Shown: positions 1 to 8,608 of the stretch, in pieces
How the letters are laid out: each line of letters opens with the position of its first letter
How positions within the stretch are numbered: the stretch's first letter is position 1
DNA from: Streptomyces monomycini
GTDB taxonomy: Bacteria > Actinomycetota > Actinomycetes > Streptomycetales > Streptomycetaceae
Direction: 5' to 3'
DNA length: 64,000 nt
Assembly: GCF_022271435.1 (NCBI RefSeq)
Contig: NZ_JAFIQY010000012.1
Span: 62,001 to 126,000, forward strand
Position numbers and translations under genes: made by a program
Notes under the pieces: model-generated
Told to the model about the DNA's origin: nothing
Seen by the model: the letters and a program-made list of their open reading frames with translations, nothing else
Databases searched by the model: none

Positions 1-507
1 CTGCTCGTAGGCGTACACGTCGTGGCCCTGCCCCGCGAGCCGCTGCAGGAAGTGGTGGTCCAGCACCGAAATGCCGCGCACCGGACCGCCGTTGAGGTAG
101 ACGAGCGGCGCGCGGTGCCGGGGGCCGCTGCCGGTGGGCGGATAGTGGTAGACCGCGACCCGGCTGCCGGTGGGCAGGCGCCAGTGCTCGGTGGTCACGA
201 ATGGCAGGGCGGGCGGATGGCGGCGTGTCGTGGGGACGGTGGGGACGCACACCGACAGCGTCAGGGCCGCCGCGACGAGCACCGGCAGGAAGGGGAGCAG
301 CCGTCCCCGCCAGGAGCGGCGGCGGCCCCGCCAGAGCGCCGCGACGATGGCGGCCCCCACCGTCGCGGACCATGCGGGGAATCCCGAGCCCGCGCCGTCG
401 GTGGCGATGACGAGCGCGAGGAAGAAGGCGGTCAGCCCCGTCGTGGCGGCGGTGGATACGAGCAGGAGGCCGAGGAAGCGTAAGGGGCGGCGGACGGAGG
501 GCGGCAC
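1..507 (-). CDS. Membrane-anchored alpha/beta hydrolase, N-terminal part only
   Basis: The gene reads from a GTG at 507 down to the window edge, so only 169 N-terminal residues are visible. A GGGGAGAG ribosome site sits about 6 bases ahead of the GTG. Three hydrophobic stretches (about residues 9-33, 40-55 and 62-82) should be membrane helices. After them a soluble domain starts with a beta-strand and LNGGPVRG, which resembles the oxyanion HGGP loop of prolyl-iminopeptidase-like alpha/beta hydrolases. The serine, acid and histidine would lie beyond the edge. It diverges from the TetR gene, which may control it. The fold call rests on one motif plus overall pattern; the substrate is unknown. 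Confidence 0.6.
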   Translation of the reverse strand, partial: MPPSVRRPLRFLGLLLVSTAATTGLTAFFLALVIATDGAGSGFPAWSATVGAAIVAALWRGRRRSWRGRLLPFLPVLVAAALTLSVCVPTVPTTRRHPPALPFVTTEHWRLPTGSRVAVYHYPPTGSGPRHRAPLVYLNGGPVRGISVLDHHFLQRLAGQGHDVYAYEQ

Positions 508-523
508 GGTGTTCTCTCCCCAC

Positions 524-549
524 TTTTGAAACGCTGTTTTGAAACGATG
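524..549. promoter_or_regulatory. Tandem operator-like repeats in the hydrolase/TetR divergent promoter
   Basis: TTTTGAAACGCTG (524-536) is followed directly by TTTTGAAACGATG (537-549), 12 of 13 bases identical. Each unit holds AAACGnTGTT, close to the short palindromes bound by many TetR repressors. A possible -35 (TTGAAA, 526-531) overlaps the first copy and TGTTAG (548-553) is a possible -10, so a bound dimer would block transcription. Autoregulation by the neighbouring TetR protein is an inference. Confidence 0.5.
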
Positions 550-566
550 TTAGCAGGACGGGTAAG

Positions 567-1193
567 GTGTCCCTCATGGGAAGGCCCAGAACGAACGACG
601 CCGCTGTCCGGGAACGGCTGGTGGCCTGCGCGACCGAGATGTTCGCCACCCGCCCCCAGGAGTCGGTCACGGTCCGCGCGCTGGCCGCTGCCGCCGGCAC
701 GTCGACGGCGGCGGTCTACACGTTGTTCCAGGGGAAGGACGGGCTGGTCCGCGAGGTGCGCGACCAGGCGGTCGCCGGTCTGTTCCAGGACCTGACGGCC
801 GTTCCTGGCTCGGAGGCCGCCTTGGACGACCTGTACGCGCTGGCCGTGGCCTATCGCCATTGGGGACGCCGGCACCGCCACCTGTACTCGGTGTTGTTCG
901 GTGGCGCGCAGTCCTTCGTCCCGTCGGCCCGGGTCGGCGACCGTGACCCGGTGCGGCCGCTGGTCGCGGCGATCGACCGCGCCGTGGCGGATAGTGTCCT
1001 CGCGGGCGACACCACTCGGATCGCCGTCTCGCTGTGGGTCGCCCTCCACGGACTCGTGACCCTCGAACTCGCCGGCGCCCTCGAAGGCGACGTGGCCGAG
1101 ACCGCGTTCCGGTCGACGGTTGACGCCGTACTGCGCGGCTGGGCGGCCCCCGCCGCCTTCCCCGGTCTCCGACGCGCGGACGCGGGGCCGTGA
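567..1193 (+). CDS. TetR/AcrR-family transcriptional regulator
   Basis: A 208-residue protein of normal TetR length. The N-terminal helix-turn-helix covers about residues 15-55: a helix with ATEMFATRPQESVTVRALAAAAG, then TSTAAVYTLFQGKDGLV, the usual recognition-helix pattern where YTLFQGKDGL replaces the common YYHFPNKEAL. The C-terminal two thirds are the helical ligand and dimer domain (TetR_C type). The start could be GTG 567 or ATG 576; the core MGRPRTN begins at the ATG and is the better match to family N-termini. It is divergent from the membrane hydrolase, and the 13-bp repeats between them are likely its operator. The ligand cannot be read from the sequence. Confidence 0.85.
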   Translation: MSLMGRPRTNDAAVRERLVACATEMFATRPQESVTVRALAAAAGTSTAAVYTLFQGKDGLVREVRDQAVAGLFQDLTAVPGSEAALDDLYALAVAYRHWGRRHRHLYSVLFGGAQSFVPSARVGDRDPVRPLVAAIDRAVADSVLAGDTTRIAVSLWVALHGLVTLELAGALEGDVAETAFRSTVDAVLRGWAAPAAFPGLRRADAGP

Positions 1194-1293
1194 GACCGCG
1201 TTCGGTGCACCCGCCGGCCCGGGACTGTCATACATTGGCGTGACAGCGGCAGGCGGCGGCCCAGGCCGGTCCGCTGCGGTGGGTGGGGGAAGC

Positions 1294-1980
1294 ATGTCGG
1301 GACAGACCGTCGCGAGCCTGATCGAGAAACTGCGACCCGGTGGACCGGGACCGTCCCGTCTGTGGTGCGCCCAGTGCGCCGCGCTGCTGGACGTGGACGG
1401 CACGGCGGTCTCGCTCTACTTCGACGGCTCCCAACTGCTGTGGCACAGCGACCCGGACGGGGCCTGTCTGGACGATCTCCAGTTCACCCTGGGCGAGGGG
1501 CCTGGGCTGGACGCGGCCCGCGACGGTGCCCTGTGTCTGGTCGCCGACCTGTCCCGTTCCTGCGGCTCCCGGTGGCCGATGTTCGCCGCACAAGCACGGG
1601 AACTGGGCATCCGGGCGGTCTTCGCCTTCCCCCTGCGGCTCGGTGCGCTACACGTCGGCGCTCTGACCTGCCACCGGCGCACGCCCCACCGGATCGCACC
1701 GGAGAGCGCCGCCGACGCGCTGACGCTCGCGGACGCGCTGACCCTGTTCCTGCTCGGCGGCCGGCACGCCCGTACGCGGGTACTGCGCCCTTCGGACCTG
1801 CACCGTACGGAAGTCCACCAGGCCACCGGAATCCTCAGCGTCCACCTCAGGGTGCCCCTGGCCAGCGCCCTGGCGCGGCTGCGCGCCCATGCCTTCGCCA
1901 GTGACCGTCCCATCACGGATGTGGCCCGTGACGTGGTCGCCGGGCGGCTGCGCCTGCCGCGCGACGCCGGCGGCGGGTGA
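1294..1980 (+). CDS. GAF and ANTAR domain protein, RNA-binding antiterminator type
   Basis: A 228-residue protein starting at ATG 1294, with GGGGGAAG just upstream; longer frames upstream lack a ribosome site. Residues about 15-150 form a GAF-like sensor domain (LYFDGSQLLWHSDPDG; LGEGPGLDA, the usual G-E-G-P loop; AFPLRLGALHVGAL). Residues about 170-225 are an ANTAR domain (HQATGILSVHLRVPLASAL, then LRAHAFASDRPITDVARDVV), which binds paired hairpins in nascent RNA and prevents termination. No receiver domain or phospho-acceptor is present, so the GAF domain should gate activity. Such proteins are numerous in streptomycetes and the target RNA is not evident here. Confidence 0.85.
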   Translation: MSGQTVASLIEKLRPGGPGPSRLWCAQCAALLDVDGTAVSLYFDGSQLLWHSDPDGACLDDLQFTLGEGPGLDAARDGALCLVADLSRSCGSRWPMFAAQARELGIRAVFAFPLRLGALHVGALTCHRRTPHRIAPESAADALTLADALTLFLLGGRHARTRVLRPSDLHRTEVHQATGILSVHLRVPLASALARLRAHAFASDRPITDVARDVVAGRLRLPRDAGGG

Positions 1981-2026
1981 CCGTACGGGCCCGCGAGACG
2001 CACAAGGGGGACGCGCACACGACGAA

Positions 2027-2058
2027 GGTGCGGGACAGCCGTACAGCCGTCCCGCACC
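2027..2058. terminator. Hairpin between the convergent GAF-ANTAR and chaplin genes
   Basis: A perfect 10-bp stem, GGTGCGGGAC (2027-2036) with GTCCCGCACC (2049-2058), closes a 12-base loop. It lies 47 bases after the GAF-ANTAR stop and 53 bases after the chaplin stop, so it can serve both strands. There is no U-tract, as is usual in Streptomyces. Confidence 0.7.
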
Positions 2059-2110
2059 GGGCATCGCACGCCGGTCCGCCCGGGGGTGGTGGCGCGTCAG
2101 GTGGTCAACG

Positions 2111-2350
2111 TCAGTCGTTGACGCAGGTGTTGCCGAAGGCCGGGTTGAGCAGGCCGATGACGTTGATGGTGTTGCCACAGGCGTTGACCGGCACGTGGAC
2201 CGGAACCTGCACGGTGTTGCCGGAGATCACGCCGGGCGAGTTCAGCGCCGCGCCCTGGGCCCCGGAGTCGGCAGTCGCGAGGCTCGCGCCGCCCAGGATG
2301 ATGGCGCAGGTTCCCGCGGCGGCGACGGCAGTCTTGATGGCACGCGACAT
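2111..2350 (-). CDS. Short chaplin, secreted hydrophobic surface protein
   Basis: A 79-residue protein: a Sec signal peptide (about 1-27, ending ATA-DSG) followed by one chaplin domain of about 50 residues. The domain shows the family pattern SPGVISGNTVQVPVHVPVN-CGN-INVIGLLNPAFGNTC, with two cysteines (in NACGN and GNTC) that usually form a disulfide. Short chaplins assemble into amyloid films on aerial hyphae and spores and lower surface tension. GAGGAG stands about 8 bases ahead of the ATG. A 16-bp palindrome lies upstream. It resembles the cysteine-bearing short chaplins rather than ChpE, which lacks the pair; the exact paralogue cannot be assigned. Confidence 0.93.
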   Translation of the reverse strand: MSRAIKTAVAAAGTCAIILGGASLATADSGAQGAALNSPGVISGNTVQVPVHVPVNACGNTINVIGLLNPAFGNTCVND

Positions 2351-2490
2351 GGAAGGTTACTCCTCGTACATTGAGAAAAAAGGACAGGCGGCCTGGCGGG
2401 GACACCCGGTGCCCGCCACCACGGCTGGTGGGCCGCCGACAACCAATCAACCCGATGCGGCGCCGTTTGTCGCGAAGAACGGCAGGTGTT

Positions 2491-2506
2491 CACCCTATTT
2501 AGGGTG
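2491..2506. promoter_or_regulatory. 16-bp palindrome upstream of the chaplin gene
   Basis: CACCCTA-TT-TAGGGTG is a perfect inverted repeat with 7-bp arms, 141 bases upstream of the chaplin ATG in the 260-base space (2351-2610) between the chaplin and the glucanase gene. It is AT-rich for this genome, so it stands out as a possible protein site. Its binder is unknown. Nothing else in that space was recognised. Confidence 0.4.
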
Positions 2507-2610
2507 GAGATCGAATCAGCGTATTATTTCTCCAGGTCAGTGCAGGATTCGCCGTCACCCTGCCGGGGGACGGACCGCCGGCGCCCGGCCGCCCGCCCCG
2601 CTCGCCGGTG

Positions 2611-5109
2611 TCAGTCCACGTTGATCTTGAAGGTGGAAGTGGTGTTGCGGATGTTCTGCGCGTTGTCGCGGAGCGTCAGACGGTGGAAGGACGCCTGGCC
2701 CACGGCCGGGCCGCCGGCCGCTTCGTTGGCCCAGATGCCGAAGCCGGACCGGTCGTTGTACTCGTCACCGCTCTTCTTCGCCCCGGAGACGGTCACGTCG
2801 GAGAGTTCGGTGTCCTGGACCGGGTTCTGCGGCTGCTGGCCGACGTAGTTCGTCTGGAACATGATGCCGTGGTACGTCGGGTCGGTGATCGTGGCGCCCT
2901 TCACCCGGATCGCCCGGAAGGGCTTCGACGCCGAGTAGAGCCAGATGCCGGGGAAGGTCTGGCCGTTCCAGAAGTGGCCGCCCGCGCGCTCGATGCCGAG
3001 GTTCTCGAACGTGGTCTGCCCGGGGCCGAAGCCGTTCATCGGGATGCCGAAGTCCAGCGAGGAGACGGTCACGCCGGCGTAGACCAGGGTGTCCACGACG
3101 CGGATGTTGCGGAAGGTGTTGAGCTGCCCGCCGTACACGGCCAGGCCGGCGGCCCGCCAGGTGAGCTTGGAGGTGAGGTTCTCGTAGACGTTGTGTGTCT
3201 GTTCGCCGCCGCCCGAGTCGAGCGCGGAGAACAGCGCGAAGGAGTCGTCACCGGTGGCCCGTGCCTCGTTGTTGGTCACCAGGTTGTCGCTGGAGCCGTT
3301 GGTCATGTTCAGACCGTCGGCGAAGGTGTTGCGGATGCGGTTGTTCCGGATCGTCATCCGGTCGGTGTTGGCGCCCCAGTAGAGGCAGACCATGTGCTCG
3401 GCCCAGATGTTCTCGATGGTGATGCCGGAGATGTTCTGGAAGTCGAAGACCTTGCCGGGGCCGTCGATGCGCGAGGTGTAGTTGCCGAAGTACGCGAAGC
3501 CGGCGAACGTCGAGCCGCCGGCGCCGTCGGCGGCGCGGAAGCCCACGTCGGTGTTCTGCTGGCCGGCCGGGGCGTGGAAGCGGGTGAACCACGGCCCGGC
3601 GCCGATCACCTTCACCGGCTTGAGGTAGACCTGGAACTTGCTCGACGTCTGGTAGTCGCCCGGCGGCAGATAGACGCCCTTGATCCGGCCGGTGGTGTCC
3701 ATCCGGGCCCGGTCCAGCGCGTTCTGCACGTCCTGGTGGCCGAAACCGGCCGGTTCCACGAACGCCTGCCGGTCCGGGTTGGGCGCCGCGGCCACCTTCT
3801 CGAAGTCGACGAAGTCGACCGCGTACGAGGAGGGGTTGTCGGCGTCCTTCTGGAGCCGGATCCTGCTGCCCGCCGGCACGGTGCGGCCGAGGTCGAGATG
3901 CGCCTCGTCGTAGATGTGCCGGGCCGGGCCCGCGCCCGGGTCGTTCACCGGGGCCGCCTCCGGACCGTACAGCCAGGCGTATTTCGACGTCAGGTCGAAG
4001 GGCTTGGCCTTCTGGCCGTTCACGTAGACGTTGAGCTTCGCGTTCGTTCCGCCGCCGCCGGGAGCGTCCGGAATGGAGAAGCGGGTGACCAGGGTGTTGG
4101 TCTCCACCGGGGTGGTGAACTCCACGTACTGGCCGGTCTGCTTGAGGGTCACGGCCTTGCGTCCCGATGCCTCGCCCGCCAGGTCGCCGATCCTGCGGTT
4201 CGGGCCGACCACCTGCGCGCCGCCGCCGACGCTGCCGGACTCCGCCTCGACAGTGGTGTACGGCATGGTCGCGCCGGTCGTGGCTCCGGCCCCGGCGCGC
4301 CGGGGCTGCGGTGCGGGCTTCGCGGGCGACGGGGTGAAAGCCGCGCGGGCCGAGCCCTTGCCCGCCGCGACGGTCCGGGTGGCCGTACGCCCGTCAGGTG
4401 ACTGGTCGCCTGCCGTGTCCCGGGCCCGCACGCTGTAGACGGTCCGGTGCGTCGTGCCGCCGGGCGCGGTGGTGTCCTCCCAGTGCGTCGCCGTCGCGGG
4501 CAGCCCGGCACGCAGCCGGCCGTCGGCATACACGTCGTAGCCGGTCGCACCGGGGGTCTGCGCCCAGCGCAGCGTCGCGCCGTCCAGCCGTACGTTCCGA
4601 GGTGCCTCGGGGGGCGCCGTGTCACCCGACGCCGTGGGGAACAGGGCGAGTTCGCCGACCCGCTGCGCTCCGGCCACCCGGACGTACCGCATCGGCGCGC
4701 CGTCCAGGCGCAGGGTGACGTCGCCCTGGCGGGCCTTGGAGTCGGACAGCTCGACGAAGTCGCGGCCGTTGACGGAACCTTGGAGCTGGACCTGCTGGGC
4801 CTTGCCGGGCAGCGTGAGCTTGACCCGGTCCAGGCGGCGGGTCGCGCCGAGGTCGGCCTGTATCCAGCGGGCGGCGCTGCCCTTCGCGTAGGTGTCCGGG
4901 TCGCCGTCCTGGGCGCGGGCTGCCCCGTCGCCGCTGAGACGCGCCGTCAGGGGGCCGGCGCCGGAGTCGGCCGGTCTGGGCGCGGCTGCTGCGGCTTCGG
5001 CGGAGAATGCCTGCCAGCTGGTCGCCAGCAGGCCGGTGCTGAGCACGGCGGCCAGGACTGGCCGCCAGGCCCTTCTGCGCAGTGGGGTGGTGCGTTGCGT
5101 GGAGCCCAT
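2611..5109 (-). CDS. Secreted GH87-type alpha-1,3-glucanase (mycodextranase) with F5/8C, FN3 and CBM modules
   Basis: An 832-residue secreted enzyme starting at ATG 5109 (AAGGGAAAG upstream); a longer frame runs into the GH13 gene and is not credible. Order: Sec signal peptide (about 1-42), F5/8-type C galactose-binding module (about 50-160), fibronectin III module (about 165-255), a linker, a CBM6/35-like module starting YTTVEAESGSVGGGA (about 280-440), then a right-handed beta-helix (about 450-830). The helix carries FADGLNMTNGSS and TGDDSFALFS; D~598, D621 and D622 fit the three catalytic aspartates of GH87. GH87 enzymes cut alpha-1,3-glucan of fungal walls or mixed-linkage nigeran. It is the last gene of the transporter/GH13 operon, 41 bases after GH13, which supports alpha-glucan use. 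Confidence 0.82.
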   Translation of the reverse strand: MGSTQRTTPLRRRAWRPVLAAVLSTGLLATSWQAFSAEAAAAAPRPADSGAGPLTARLSGDGAARAQDGDPDTYAKGSAARWIQADLGATRRLDRVKLTLPGKAQQVQLQGSVNGRDFVELSDSKARQGDVTLRLDGAPMRYVRVAGAQRVGELALFPTASGDTAPPEAPRNVRLDGATLRWAQTPGATGYDVYADGRLRAGLPATATHWEDTTAPGGTTHRTVYSVRARDTAGDQSPDGRTATRTVAAGKGSARAAFTPSPAKPAPQPRRAGAGATTGATMPYTTVEAESGSVGGGAQVVGPNRRIGDLAGEASGRKAVTLKQTGQYVEFTTPVETNTLVTRFSIPDAPGGGGTNAKLNVYVNGQKAKPFDLTSKYAWLYGPEAAPVNDPGAGPARHIYDEAHLDLGRTVPAGSRIRLQKDADNPSSYAVDFVDFEKVAAAPNPDRQAFVEPAGFGHQDVQNALDRARMDTTGRIKGVYLPPGDYQTSSKFQVYLKPVKVIGAGPWFTRFHAPAGQQNTDVGFRAADGAGGSTFAGFAYFGNYTSRIDGPGKVFDFQNISGITIENIWAEHMVCLYWGANTDRMTIRNNRIRNTFADGLNMTNGSSDNLVTNNEARATGDDSFALFSALDSGGGEQTHNVYENLTSKLTWRAAGLAVYGGQLNTFRNIRVVDTLVYAGVTVSSLDFGIPMNGFGPGQTTFENLGIERAGGHFWNGQTFPGIWLYSASKPFRAIRVKGATITDPTYHGIMFQTNYVGQQPQNPVQDTELSDVTVSGAKKSGDEYNDRSGFGIWANEAAGGPAVGQASFHRLTLRDNAQNIRNTTSTFKINVD

Positions 5110-5150
5110 GACTTTCCCTTCTGTGGGGAGAGGGCGGCGGTCGGCCCGGG

Positions 5151-6716
5151 TCAGGCCCGTAGCCAGACCGCCGTGTCCTGCGGCAGCGCGCCCACTGGTG
5201 TCAGCGGGGCGGAAGCCAGCAGAAGTTCGGAGTGCGGGGGCGGCGCCAGGTCGGCCGTACCGAGATTGACCACGCACAGCACGCTGCCGCCGCCCGGCAC
5301 GTCGCGTGCGAAGGAGAGCGCCTGCGGCGCGTCCGTGGGCAGCCAGCGCAGCGGGCCCGCGTCCCGGAAGGCGCCGCGCAGCCGCAGCGCGGTGCGGTAC
5401 AGCGAGAGCATCGAGTCCGGGTCGGCGTTCTGGCGGTCGGCGGCGTACCGTTCCCAGCCGTCGGGGCGGGGCAGCCAGGACGGTCCGTCGCCGTCCGCGT
5501 GCCAGGGCAGCGGCACCCGGCAGCCGTCCCGGCCCGGGGCAGCTCCGCCCGAGCGCGCGTACATCGGGTCCTGGATCAGCTCACGCGGGATCTCGGCCTC
5601 CGGCAGGCCCAGCTCCTCGCCCTGATAGAGGTAGACGGAACCGGGCAGGGCCAGGGTGAGCAGCGCGGCGGCGCGTGCCCTGCGGGTGCCGAGGGCGAGG
5701 TCGGTGGGGACTCCGAAGCGTTTGCGTTCGAAGGCGAATCCGGTGTCCTCGGCCCGTCCGTAACGGGTGACCGTACGGGTCACGTCATGGTTGGCCAGCA
5801 CCCAGGTGGCGGGAGCGCCGACGGGGGCGTGCGCGGCCAGCGTGAGGTCGATGGACGCGCGCAGTTCGGCCGCGTCCCAGGGGCGGGCCAGGAAGTCGAA
5901 GTTGAAGGCGGTGTGCAGCTCGTCGGGGCGCAGGTAGCGGGCGAACCGCTCGGCGTCGGGCAGCCAGATCTCCCCGATCAGCACGGCGCCGTGCTCGTCG
6001 GCCAGCCGCCGCCAGGAGCGGTAGATGCCGTGCAGCTCCGGCCGGTCGTGGAAGGGGTGCGGGCCGCCGTCGCGGGGTATGTCGGGCAGGCCGTCGGCCT
6101 TGGCGAGCAGCGCGGCGGAGTCGATGCGTACACCGTCCGCGCCGCGCTCGAACCAGAACCGCAGCACGTCCTCGTGCTCGCGGCGCACCTCCGGGTGGCT
6201 CCAGTCGAGGTCCGGCTGCTCGGGGCTGAACAGGTGCAGGTACCACTGCCCGTGCTCCGTGCGCGACCAGGGCACGCCGCCGAACTCGCTCACCCAGTCG
6301 TTCGGCGGCCCGGGGGAGGGCGGCCGGAAGTGGAACCGGTCCTGTTCCGGCGATCCGGGGCCGGCGGCGAGCGCCGCCTTGAACCACGGGTGCTGGTCCG
6401 AGACATGGTTCGGCACGATGTCCACGATGGTGCGCAGCCCCAGCCCGTGCGCCTCGGCCAGCAGTTTCTCCGCCTCGGCGAGGGTGCCGAAGGCCGGGTC
6501 GACGGTGCGGTAGTCGGTGACGTCGTAGCCGCCGTCGGCGAGGGGCGAGAGGTACCAAGGGGTGAACCACAGGGCGTCCACGCCGAGTTCCGCCAGGTAC
6601 GGCAGCCGGGCGCGGACCCCGGCCAGATCGCCGGTGCCGTCGCCGTTCCCGTCGGCGAAGGAGCGGACGTACACCTGGTAGATGGCAGCGGTACGCCACC
6701 AGTCCGTGCGGGACAA
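5151..6716 (-). CDS. GH13 alpha-glucosidase, oligo-1,6-glucosidase-like, cytoplasmic
   Basis: A 521-residue GH13 enzyme without a signal peptide. The N-terminal IYQVYVRSFADGNGDGTGDLAG and GVDALWFTPWYLSP are characteristic of the oligosaccharide alpha-glucosidase branch. Catalytic residues are visible: nucleophile D199 in GVRIDSA, acid/base E249 in IGEIWLP, and the transition-state aspartate in LANHDVTR (about 311). A C-terminal beta-domain follows. The start codon is TTG, supported by AAAGGA 8 bases upstream and by the conserved N-terminus. It would hydrolyse imported alpha-glucosides to glucose. It lies 63 bases after the second permease and 41 before the GH87 gene in one operon. Whether it prefers alpha-1,3, 1,4 or 1,6 bonds cannot be read from sequence. 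Confidence 0.9.
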   Translation of the reverse strand: MSRTDWWRTAAIYQVYVRSFADGNGDGTGDLAGVRARLPYLAELGVDALWFTPWYLSPLADGGYDVTDYRTVDPAFGTLAEAEKLLAEAHGLGLRTIVDIVPNHVSDQHPWFKAALAAGPGSPEQDRFHFRPPSPGPPNDWVSEFGGVPWSRTEHGQWYLHLFSPEQPDLDWSHPEVRREHEDVLRFWFERGADGVRIDSAALLAKADGLPDIPRDGGPHPFHDRPELHGIYRSWRRLADEHGAVLIGEIWLPDAERFARYLRPDELHTAFNFDFLARPWDAAELRASIDLTLAAHAPVGAPATWVLANHDVTRTVTRYGRAEDTGFAFERKRFGVPTDLALGTRRARAAALLTLALPGSVYLYQGEELGLPEAEIPRELIQDPMYARSGGAAPGRDGCRVPLPWHADGDGPSWLPRPDGWERYAADRQNADPDSMLSLYRTALRLRGAFRDAGPLRWLPTDAPQALSFARDVPGGGSVLCVVNLGTADLAPPPHSELLLASAPLTPVGALPQDTAVWLRA

Positions 6717-6779
6717 AGGGGGAGTCCTTTCGTGCGCGGTGCGAGGTGTACGGGGGAGGGGGAGGGCGGTGCGGTGCGG

Positions 6780-7661
6780 TCAGCCCTTGAGGCTGCCCGC
6801 GCCGAGACCGGCGACGATCTGCCGCTGGAAGACCAGGAACAGCGCGATCAGCGGCAGCGAGGCCAGGACCAGACCCGCCACCAGGCTGTTGAGCGGGGTG
6901 TCCTGGGACACGCGCTGGAGGAAGACGCTCAGCGGCTGCTTCGCCGGGTCCGGCAGCACCAGCAGGGGCCAGAGGAAGTCCTTCCACGCGGCGACGACCG
7001 ACAGGATCGACACCACGGCGAGGATCGGCCGGGACAGCGGCAGCACGATCCGCCACAGGGTGCCCAGCGGGCCGGCGCCGTCGATCCGGGCGGCGTCCAG
7101 CAGTTCGTCCGGCACCCGGTCGAAGAAGTTCTTCAGGATGTAGATGTTGAAGGCGTTGGCGGCGGCGGGCAGCCAGACCGCGCTCGGGCTGTCGAGCAGG
7201 TTGCGGTGGAACAGCGGGACGTCGACGACCGTGAGGTAGACGGGCACCAGCAGCGCGGTGGCGGGCATCATCAAGGTGACCAGCATCAGCGCCAGGACCA
7301 CGTTCCCGAACCGGGTCCGCAGTTTGGACAGCGCGTACGCGGCCGGTACCTGCACCGCGAGCTGGAGCAGCCAGGCACCGCCCGCCAGCAGCACCGTGTT
7401 GAGGAAGTAGCGGGTCAGGTCCATCTCCCGCCAGGCACGGCCGTAGTTCTCCGGGTGCCACTCGGCAGGCACGTAGGTGGGCGGGTTCTGCGCCAGCTCG
7501 GCCGGTGACTTCATCGCGCCGGTCACGGCCCAGTACAGCGGCACCAGGAACGCGACGGTGAACAGCGCCAGGGCCACGGCCAGCACCGACCAGTAGACCA
7601 GCTTGCCCTTACGGGTGCGCAGGACGGCGGGGCGGACGAGCGTACGGGTCGAGGCGGCCAT
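6780..7661 (-). CDS. ABC sugar transporter permease, MalG/CUT1 type
   Basis: A 293-residue inner-membrane permease with about six helices, the first at about 22-44. The EAA loop that docks the ATPase appears as DELLDAARIDGAGPLGTLWRIVLPLSRP. The C-terminus QRQIVAGLGAGSLKG is typical of MalG-like subunits. AAGGAGGGC precedes the ATG, which overlaps the stop of the upstream permease (TGATG), so translation is coupled. No cognate ATPase is encoded in this operon; streptomycete CUT1 importers commonly share the MsiK ATPase encoded elsewhere. Confidence 0.92.
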   Translation of the reverse strand: MAASTRTLVRPAVLRTRKGKLVYWSVLAVALALFTVAFLVPLYWAVTGAMKSPAELAQNPPTYVPAEWHPENYGRAWREMDLTRYFLNTVLLAGGAWLLQLAVQVPAAYALSKLRTRFGNVVLALMLVTLMMPATALLVPVYLTVVDVPLFHRNLLDSPSAVWLPAAANAFNIYILKNFFDRVPDELLDAARIDGAGPLGTLWRIVLPLSRPILAVVSILSVVAAWKDFLWPLLVLPDPAKQPLSVFLQRVSQDTPLNSLVAGLVLASLPLIALFLVFQRQIVAGLGAGSLKG

Positions 7662-8608
7662 CAGCCCTCCTTGGTGCGGGTCAGGCGCAGGTAGAGGGCG
7701 GAGAACGCGGCGAGGACGAGGAGCAGCATCAGGCTGAGCGCGCTCGCGGCACCGAAGTCGTTGTAGACAAAGGCGTAGCGGTAGACCAGGAACATCACGG
7801 TGACCGTGGAGTCGTCGGGCCCGCCGCCGGTCATCACGTACGGCTCGGTGAACACCTGCATCGTCGCGACGATCTGGAGCAGCAGGAGGACCAGCAGGAC
7901 GAACCGGGTCTGCGGGATCGTGACGTGGCGCAGCCGCTGCCACAGGTTGGCGCCGTCCAGTTCCGCCGCCTCGTACAGCTCGCCCGGGACGGTCTGGAGC
8001 GCCGCGAGGTAGATCAGGGTGGCGGTGCCCATGTTGGCCCAGGTGGAGACGATCACCAGGGAGACCAGTGAGGTGGACGAGGAGTCGAGCCAGGCGGAGG
8101 TCGGCAGGTGAAGGGTGCGCAGGATCTCGTTGAGCAGTCCCGGGCCCGGGTCGTAGAACCACTTCCACATCAGCGCCACGACCACCGGCGGCAGCATGAC
8201 CGGCAGATGCACCAGCACGCGGAAGTACGCCCGGGCGTGCCGGAACTCGTTCAGCAGCACCGCGGTCAGGAACGGCACGAAGAAGCCCAGCACCAGCGCG
8301 TACGCGGTGAACACCGCGGTGTTGCGCCACGCCGTGGCCAGCAGGGGGTCGGCGAAGAGCTTCTCGAAGTTGGTCAGGCCCGTCCAGGAGCTGCCGGTGG
8401 CGAAGTTGACGTCCTGGAAGGCCAGCAGCACGTTGCGGACGATCGGCCACCACGAGAACAGCGCGAAGATCACCACGGCGGCGCACAGGAATCCGTACGC
8501 GGTCAGGTGCTCGCGCACCGAGCGGCGCAGGCGGGCAGCCCGCCGTCCGTGCTCCGCGGTGGCCGGTGACCGGGAGGACGGCTTCTTCAGCAGGGGCGCG
8601 GTGGTCAT
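7661..8608 (-). CDS. ABC sugar transporter permease, MalF/CUT1 type
   Basis: A 315-residue permease starting at ATG 8608, where ATGA overlaps the stop of the binding-protein gene. A cytoplasmic N-terminus of about 40 residues precedes six helices (first YGFLCAAVVIFALFSWWPIV). The EAA loop is GELYEAAELDGANLWQRLRHVTIPQ. YVMTGGGPDDSTVTVMFLVY near the end is strongly typical of MalF-like sugar permeases. It pairs with the downstream MalG-like protein to form the membrane channel. Confidence 0.92.
   Translation of the reverse strand: MTTAPLLKKPSSRSPATAEHGRRAARLRRSVREHLTAYGFLCAAVVIFALFSWWPIVRNVLLAFQDVNFATGSSWTGLTNFEKLFADPLLATAWRNTAVFTAYALVLGFFVPFLTAVLLNEFRHARAYFRVLVHLPVMLPPVVVALMWKWFYDPGPGLLNEILRTLHLPTSAWLDSSSTSLVSLVIVSTWANMGTATLIYLAALQTVPGELYEAAELDGANLWQRLRHVTIPQTRFVLLVLLLLQIVATMQVFTEPYVMTGGGPDDSTVTVMFLVYRYAFVYNDFGAASALSLMLLLVLAAFSALYLRLTRTKEG

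Noticed and set aside
2608..4401. 597-codon plus-strand open frame opposite the GH87 gene
   Set aside because: Antisense to the CBM and beta-helix domains, no start signal and low-complexity composition.
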